Source: Neolecta irregularis DAH-3
Lineage: Eukaryota; Ascomycota; Neolectomycetes; Neolectales; Neolectaceae
Assembly: GCA_001929475.1 (NCBI GenBank)
Contig: LXFE01000601.1
Coordinates: 1-13,616 of the forward strand
Length of the DNA stretch: 13,616 nucleotides
Direction: 5' to 3'
Shown: positions 8,366-13,616 of the stretch, in pieces
How positions within the stretch are numbered: position 1 is the first letter of the stretch
Layout: the number at the start of each line of letters is the position of its first letter
Made by a program: the position numbers and the translations under genes
Notes under the pieces: model-generated
The model's input: the letters and a program-made list of their open reading frames with translations, nothing else
What the model was told of the DNA's origin: nothing
The model's database searches: none

Positions 8366-11300
8366 CTATACTGATGGTTTATTTTCTTGATCAAGAAGAA
8401 AATTCGAGGCCTTTGACCAGTTAGAATCACCAACTAACGTCAGTGGCATACCCGTGATAAATCATAGTTGTGCTTTTCTAGGGCGCCTATAGCTGCAACG
8501 CGAGGAAATCCCATTCCCATCAGCTCTTTGACCATTGGATCGTCGTTCATTGATGGTTTCTTTAATTCCGGTGCATCTTTGTCAAGAGAAACATCTGGTG
8601 CTGTCTTGTCAAACCCAGCAAAAATTGCATCAAAATCAGAAGCCTTCGATTCAATTTTAGCCGGGCGTGGTGGAATCTGATCAAAGTTTGGATCAAAGGT
8701 AAACTTATCAGAGTATTCCGACTCTTCAATATCATCTGTATCAACTTGCGTTGCATCTGCAAGATCGGTAAAAGCGTCATCGAAGTCGTCGAATGCCGGC
8801 TTTATGCCTTGAGGATTGCTATCCACTTCGGCTATGTCTTTAACACTGGCTTCTAGTCGACCACCATCCACCTTCTGATTATCCAATGATGCAACTTGGT
8901 GAACATCGGTCCTTGGAGTCTGCACCGGGACTACTCCCGAAATATCAAGACTCCGATCATCTTTGTCTGCAGGTGCGACTTCTCTACCATCCAGAGCAAA
9001 AGTCGCTGCTGGCTGGAAATTGTCCTGAAACCCAATTGCTTCCTCGCTGTCAGAACCACCGGGCTCTTCATACTCAGCAAGAGGAGGGAATTCTGTCGAA
9101 AAGGCGTCAGAGGTAACACCAAGTGTATTGGAATTGGAAGGTCCCAATTCAGGAAATTTCGAAGCTACCATCCCTAGCGAGGCAGAGAACAATGATTGAC
9201 TGTCAAGTGTAAAGGGGTCGCCGCTAGCATTCTACAGGTGTCACCACAAATGAGATTTTTGGGAGGAATAAATACCTTTGTAACTGTGGTATCATGATAA
9301 ATGGTGCTCTCGGAACCAGAAAGCATAGGAGAAAGTCGATTAGAAGATGTTTGTGAATGAGACGAAGCAATTGGCTGAGCACTCTCTACTTGCGAATTTG
9401 ATGAAATTTTCCCGAATTCAGATGCGCATTTCGTGGTTGTATTTTCCGTTCCTGAGCTATTAAAAGATATTCTCAGACAGCCGGGGTAATTTACCTGTGG
9501 CAGATAAGGTGTCTGCAGATGCGTGCTGTTCAGACGAGGCTGAGGGAATGATCGGGGATGGATTAGACCGAGATTCTAGGGTTGGTTCATATGGTTGTTC
9601 CTGGGCAGGCTTCATCACAGAGTCGGCAGAAACTGTCAAATCACTATCTTTCTCTGCACTATTAATCCGACCAACTTCATCTTCTCCCAATGCGTTCTGG
9701 ACCTCTGATAGATCCCGTGTCTCGAAGGGTGAGTGGTGCAAGTCTAAGAAATCTGCAGAAAAACCATCGGAAGAATTTCCGAAAATGTCATCGAAAGTCT
9801 GATTGGGCTGTGCTTCTACCCCTGAAAATATGTTTGGAGATGGAGCGAATGGGAAAGGTGGAGATGGCGATGCTGTTTCGATGCGATGAAAGGGATTGGT
9901 CATGTTAACTATTGGGAGCGAAGGGCTGCTGCTAGCTTTAGATTCCAAGAAAGGGGTTTGCCCAGATAATTCTGCTATTTGACTCTGCAATCTCTTCGTC
10001 TCCGATTCAGCAGCATTAACCTGTCTTTTGTTGATAGCGACCATTCCCTTTTGGAAGCGAGAGTCCTTTTCCAACTTTTGGATCTCAGTTCTAAGCTGTG
10101 TAGATTGGTCCGTAGTTATTTGGATTTGACGCCGCAGTCGAGAATTTTCCTCCTGATCATCGTGCATGGACCTGGACAATTCTTGGTGCTGGGCTTGCAA
10201 GGAATCGTAGGAAGATTCAGCAGTTGCAAATTCCTGTCGTAAATGTTTTATTTCCCCGAGAGCAACAGACAATTGATCTTCGACTTGGCGTACGATTTTC
10301 ACTTCGCCTTCATAAAGAGCCCTAATTTGGGCAAGTCGAACTCCGAAATCATGCTTTTGCAAAGTGATGTTGCTGAGCTCGCGTTCTGCATCGCTACGTC
10401 GACTTCGAAGTTCTGTTGTTGCTGAACTGAGTGAACTGATTTGATTCGAAATGTTTGCAAAGTCAACAGAATCCTGAGGCTTCTTTGCAAGATCTACATA
10501 ATCATCTCCAAGAAGATCGCTATTGAAAGGCCCTGTGCTTTGCGGTACAACCTTTTGTGGAGTTGTTAGAGACTGGCCAAAACTTGATGTCGGCACGAAA
10601 GATTTAAGGAACGGGGATGGCTTTGATGACATGTTTTCATTAGGGGACCCTCCAGACATATCTTGGGTAGGAGTCATAAACGGACCCTGTCCAGTGCTCT
10701 GAGGAGCTACTGCTTCTTGAGAAGTGCCAAAAGGTGAATCAAGTCCGAATAAATCAGAAGCCAGAGAGCTAATACCGACAACTTGTTCGAGGGAAGGCTC
10801 CCCAAATTTTGTCTGTGGTCCCCCTTTCTATTAGTGAAGGTCTCGAATTGGATTTTCTACCTTGTGACATCACCTGTCGTCGTTGTAGAGGGGGTATTAG
10901 ACTATAAGGCAGTGTATCAGGCAATTCTTTTCCACTAATCTTAGTTTTGATAAGATGCATTGCGACAGCAAATTCATCTCGATTTAATTGACCTTCCTTA
11001 CTGAGATCTGCTAGGTCCCATATATGGGCCAGAATATCATCGGGGAGTTTTGAAGACATGAAAAATGACACTGCTTCACCCCCTTGATATAAGCGAGGTT
11101 CCTTGTTCAAAGATTCAGATACCTGTAATATAGCCCTTCCCAGCCTGATCGACAGTGGAAAATAAACTATCGTAATGTTTCTTGTCTGCTGGTATCACAT
11201 CCCAGTCTAAATTTTCCCCTGTTTGATGCTGGCTTAATTGTGCTGTCACTTGTCGTGACATGGGAGACTGCCTTCCAGTAAATTGCCCAGTAAGCTGTTT

Positions 11301-12187
11301 GGGAATGGAAGGCATTGTTGGACCACCAGACTGCCTGCGCGAGCCCATTGAACCTTTTCTCTCGGAGGATTTTCCGGCAGCTGCATCGTAGATTCCGGGT
11401 GGCAGAATTGTCGGAGGAGTTTTCAAAGATCCATTCATTAAACATTGAATAAGGTGCATGGCAATAACAAATTCTGTGGAATCCAGATATCCGCACTTTT
11501 TAGCATCGACAAGCGACCTGCAGGGATCAGCAAGATCCGTGGGCGGGGGCTACCAAATCTGGGCCAAGACATCATTGGGCAAGCGAGTGCGCAGAAAAAA
11601 GGTTCTGGCTTTGTCACCATCCAAGTGTCCATTTGTAGGATCACTATTAGCAAACATGTTGAGATAACGAGTCCGTTCTGCAATTCCGAGGACCGGTATA
11701 CGGTTTGGCGGTGGAGGTTGGGGACTCTTTGATGTTTGAGTAGTGGAAGCAGGAGTGGATATGCCCAGATCGATCCCGTCAAAGCGCGGAATGGCCCCGG
11801 CTGTGGCGAGTCAAGAATTTGGCAAGCAACAGGGCAAATACGGAGTTTTGCGAGGTCGATTGAAGGTCTGCGGCCGGCCTGGCAATGGCCAATTAAACGC
11901 ATAGAAACACTGAACTGGTGTGGTGCAAGAAAACCCTGATTCGACGCATCTGCAATGCTCCAGATTTCTCCGAGAATAGCAGGAGGCAGCCCAGAACGCT
12001 CAAAAAACCGAACGGCCACGTCGCCAGTCACCACACCCAGATTATCCACATCTGCGGCCCGGAACAAGGTGCCAAAGGCGCGCCGTTCTTCGGCAGAAAG
12101 AGACGGCGGTGCTGCAAATTAGCCTGGGCTTGAAGGTCACATACGCGCACTGCTGTCGGAATGGGAGCTTAATGCTCGAATGCTCAT
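8366..12187 (-). CDS. EDE1: Ede1-like endocytic scaffold: three EH domains, coiled coil, UBA
   Basis: Nine exons: 12187-12145, 12111-11842, 11800-11554, 11517-11123, 11082-10861, 10823-9495, 9451-9276, 9231-8452 and 8410-8366, giving 1168 residues. Ede1 (Eps15-like) arrives first at clathrin endocytic sites at the plasma membrane and binds NPF-bearing adaptors and ubiquitin. EH1 is at about 20-100 (FRAADVDNLGVVTGDVAVRF, EIWSIAD). EH2 is at about 145-215 (MFANSDPTNGHLDGDKA, QIWSLVD, TEFVIAMHLIQ). EH3 is at about 295-370 (IWDLADLSKEGQLNRDEFAVAM). A coiled coil spans about 513-681 (from DFANISNQISSL to IAELSG). An NPF motif lies at about 702, followed by a low-complexity acidic region. A UBA domain ends the protein (about 1126-1162: LMGMGFPRVAAIGALEKHNY, completed by SRASNFLLDQ). 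Introns are 33, 41, 36, 40, 37, 43, 44 and 41 nt. The first exon (43 nt) is the least certain: it rests on a GTATGT donor, a branch-like GCTAAT and correct phase, because a TAA blocks the frame just before the acceptor. Confidence 0.92.
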
Positions 12188-12405
12188 CTCAGAAAAAGAT
12201 GACAGCAAGAGACAGCTGGACTTTTGATGCAGCACTGCGTAATTTGGTATTCATCCAGGCCCCGCAATGAGAGGAGGCGGGATGGAAGGTTATTAAGAAT
12301 CACTACAAGTAGAGGTGAGGTGAATTGGTAGCAGAGACGCCAGCTACTACAAAACTGCTTTTCACATTATCTCCCTAATGCGAAATAGCCTGCATTGAAT
12401 CGTTG
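12188..12405. promoter_or_regulatory. divergent promoter between EDE1 and the 12406-13177 gene
   Basis: About 218 bases separate the modelled EDE1 start from the first ATG of the rightward gene. The stretch contains no clear TATA box, repeat or open coding sequence of note. It is assigned as a promoter only by position between head-to-head genes. If the rightward gene really starts at 12607, the promoter region would be about 420 bases. Confidence 0.4.
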
Positions 12406-13177
12406 ATGCACACAGTTCTTTTATGTTTATCGCGAAACTGTCACTTCTTTCATAGATATCTGTTCGTGGATGCTCTGCATGTAGTCAGTGGATATCGAGG
12501 TCCATGTCGCCGCATCATCAATACTCCTTACACACTTTGTACTCGCTATCCGATACCAGAGCGAAGGTCTCTTTCCGCACAGACAGTTGGCAGGCACAGT
12601 TCATCAATGCTGTCATATAATGAGGATAGCAATCCACCGCCTGATCCACAAAATGTCAATATGGGAAAATGTTTGTAATAGCTCAAATCAAGCAAGGCTA
12701 AACGCGATAGCAATTGAAACCATCAGAGAACATCTTTGCAACCTGTTCTACAATCCCCTTCCTTCGGATATCCTTGCACCTACGGTCACCCTCGAATTTC
12801 TCCCAGGACAGTTCCCTGAACTTCCAAAAGTCAATGGCAGACTTGCTTATGCTGTAGCCATGAGGCTTTTGCAGATATCCGGAGCTCCCAGGCAGCTGTG
12901 CATACTGAGCGAAAGAATTGTAGACCGGAAGATGACTGTGAAATGGGAAGCCGAAACTACAGGCTCTGAGAGTTCACATTGGACTGGATGGTTTTATTTC
13001 AGTTTCGACGAGTCTGGCTTGGTGTCAAAACAAGTGATTGAAAACGTTGAACGGCCGTTTAGTAATATCAATCAGCCCAGTGGAAGTAATATTCTTGGAT
13101 GGACAAAGTGGTTACTGAGAAGTTGGGGCGCTCGCAAGCTCAAGCCTGCTTTGATAAGGGAAATGGAAAGACGATAA
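12406..13177 (+). CDS. conserved fungal protein of unknown function, possibly mitochondrial
   Basis: Two exons are proposed: 12406-12670 and 12711-13177, giving up to 243 residues and ending at TAA 13175-13177. The 40-nt intron has a GTTTGT donor, a branch-like GGCTAAAC and a TAG acceptor, as in neighbouring genes. It joins NPPPDPQNVNMGK to SIETIREHLCNLF. The body (PLPSDILAPTVTLEFLPG, LPKVNGRLAYAVAMRLLQ, LCILSERIVDRKMTVKWEAE, GWFYFSFDESGLVSKQVIENVE, TKWLL) resembles fungal proteins I remember only as uncharacterised, perhaps with an NTF2/SnoaL-like fold. The first half of exon 1 is rich in Arg and Ser (RRIINTPYTLCTRYP, RRSLSAQTVGRHSSS), like a mitochondrial presequence. The start is uncertain: ATG 12406 is the first in frame and ATG 12607 would drop the presequence. 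An unspliced alternative from ATG 12620 or 12653 reads through the intron and replaces the N-terminus. The product name is unknown to me. Confidence 0.7.
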
Positions 13178-13381
13178 GGAATGGACTATACAGGAAGTAA
13201 ATGGAGTGTAAGCATTTGTTTATAGAGTGTATGCGTATTATTAGTCATTGTAGTTTGTGGGGTTACCGAGGCGAAGTGAACTTTTTCACGCACCCATTAT
13301 CTTTATGAGATAAACAACACTTTCTCCCATGGATATCTAACAGAAAAGGATTCTTGGATACCTTTCTCTACACTCTAGACT
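13178..13381. other. intergenic, 3' UTR and promoter of the next gene
   Basis: A 204-base AT-rich gap between two rightward genes. A TTTATAG word at about 13219-13225 may serve as a TATA-like or polyadenylation element. Nothing else could be supported. Confidence 0.4.
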
Positions 13382-13616
13382 ATGGCCAAACATCGTCGTG
13401 GAAAGAATAAATCTGGAACATTGCTACTGCCTTAGCCCTACGTCCAATTAATCAAGATAAAGATTACGTAGATTATCTCAAGTTGCACGGGTTGCACAGA
13501 CAAATTATTTCTACTCTAGCACGCTCATTTTGTTACAATGAGCTCAAAGACCATACTCTCGGCGAGTTTCTCGGATCAGGATCAACTGGCTTTGTCATCG
13601 CGGCGAAATTGCCTGC
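13382..13616 (+). CDS. N-terminus of a probable protein kinase, cut by window edge
   Basis: The last part of the window reads continuously from 13436 to the edge. It includes ELKDHTLGEFLGSGSTGFV followed by IAAK, a typical kinase glycine-rich loop (G-x-G-x-x-G-x-V) and the A-x-K containing the ATP-binding lysine. The proposed first exon starts at ATG 13382 (MAKH). It is joined by an intron of 41 nt (donor 13395) or 38 nt (donor 13398), both ending at the TAG at 13433-13435 and both in phase. A TAA otherwise blocks the frame at about 13407-13409. The kinase class cannot be told from about 65 residues, and the catalytic loop lies outside the window. Confidence 0.6.

Noticed and set aside
10824-10861. 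EDE1 intron ending at the TAG at 10828-10830
   Set aside because: The phase does not match and the AG is only about two bases from the branch-like CTAAT. The AG at 10824 fits both frame and spacing.
12065-12067. EDE1 starting at the TTG/Leu codon at 12067
   Set aside because: It is not an ATG, and the conserved EH1 start (LSAEERRAFGTLF) extends upstream of it to an intron acceptor at 12112.

Overview
The window is nuclear DNA from a fungus. It holds five spliced protein genes that can be modelled end to end, one conserved gene of unknown function, and the 5' end of a probable protein kinase. Every gene is interrupted by tiny GT-AG introns, and each intron restores a conserved protein family across a frame break or stop. 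Wording of the HSP60, HAM1-like and Ede1 proteins (for example the HSP60 tail ending in GGM repeats and F, and the Ede1 coiled coil) looks more like Basidiomycota than Ascomycota to me. That is an impression from memory, not a computed placement. No bacterial, viral, transposon, CRISPR, rRNA or tRNA signature was seen.

Layout: (1) 1-69, minus strand, a doubtful coding edge. (2) 302-2684, minus, a HAM1-like lipid-binding-type protein in seven exons. (3) 3012-4840, minus, mitochondrial chaperonin HSP60 in four exons. (4) 4841-5151, a divergent promoter with an E-box palindrome and a helically phased AGTAC repeat array. (5) 5152-6190, plus, UFD1 in three exons. (6) 6191-7072, a long convergent gap with a pyrimidine-rich minus-strand promoter-like region, a strong TATA box and a 64-codon ORF that may be an unannotated small gene. 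(7) 7073-7908, minus, a secreted or signal-anchored LicD/MNN4-type protein in three exons. (8) 8366-12187, minus, EDE1 with three EH domains, a coiled coil and a C-terminal UBA, in nine exons. (9) 12406-13177, plus, a conserved fungal protein of unknown function with a possible mitochondrial presequence. (10) 13382-13616, plus, the start of a protein kinase cut by the window edge.

These are mostly housekeeping genes and do not form a cluster with one shared pathway. HSP60 (mitochondrial folding) and UFD1 (Cdc48-dependent degradation) share one divergent promoter and both serve protein quality control. EDE1 acts early in endocytosis, and the LicD-type protein probably acts in cell-wall or glycoprotein phosphorylation. 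The most unusual property is the intron set: 23 introns of about 33-47 nt, several with weak donor sites.
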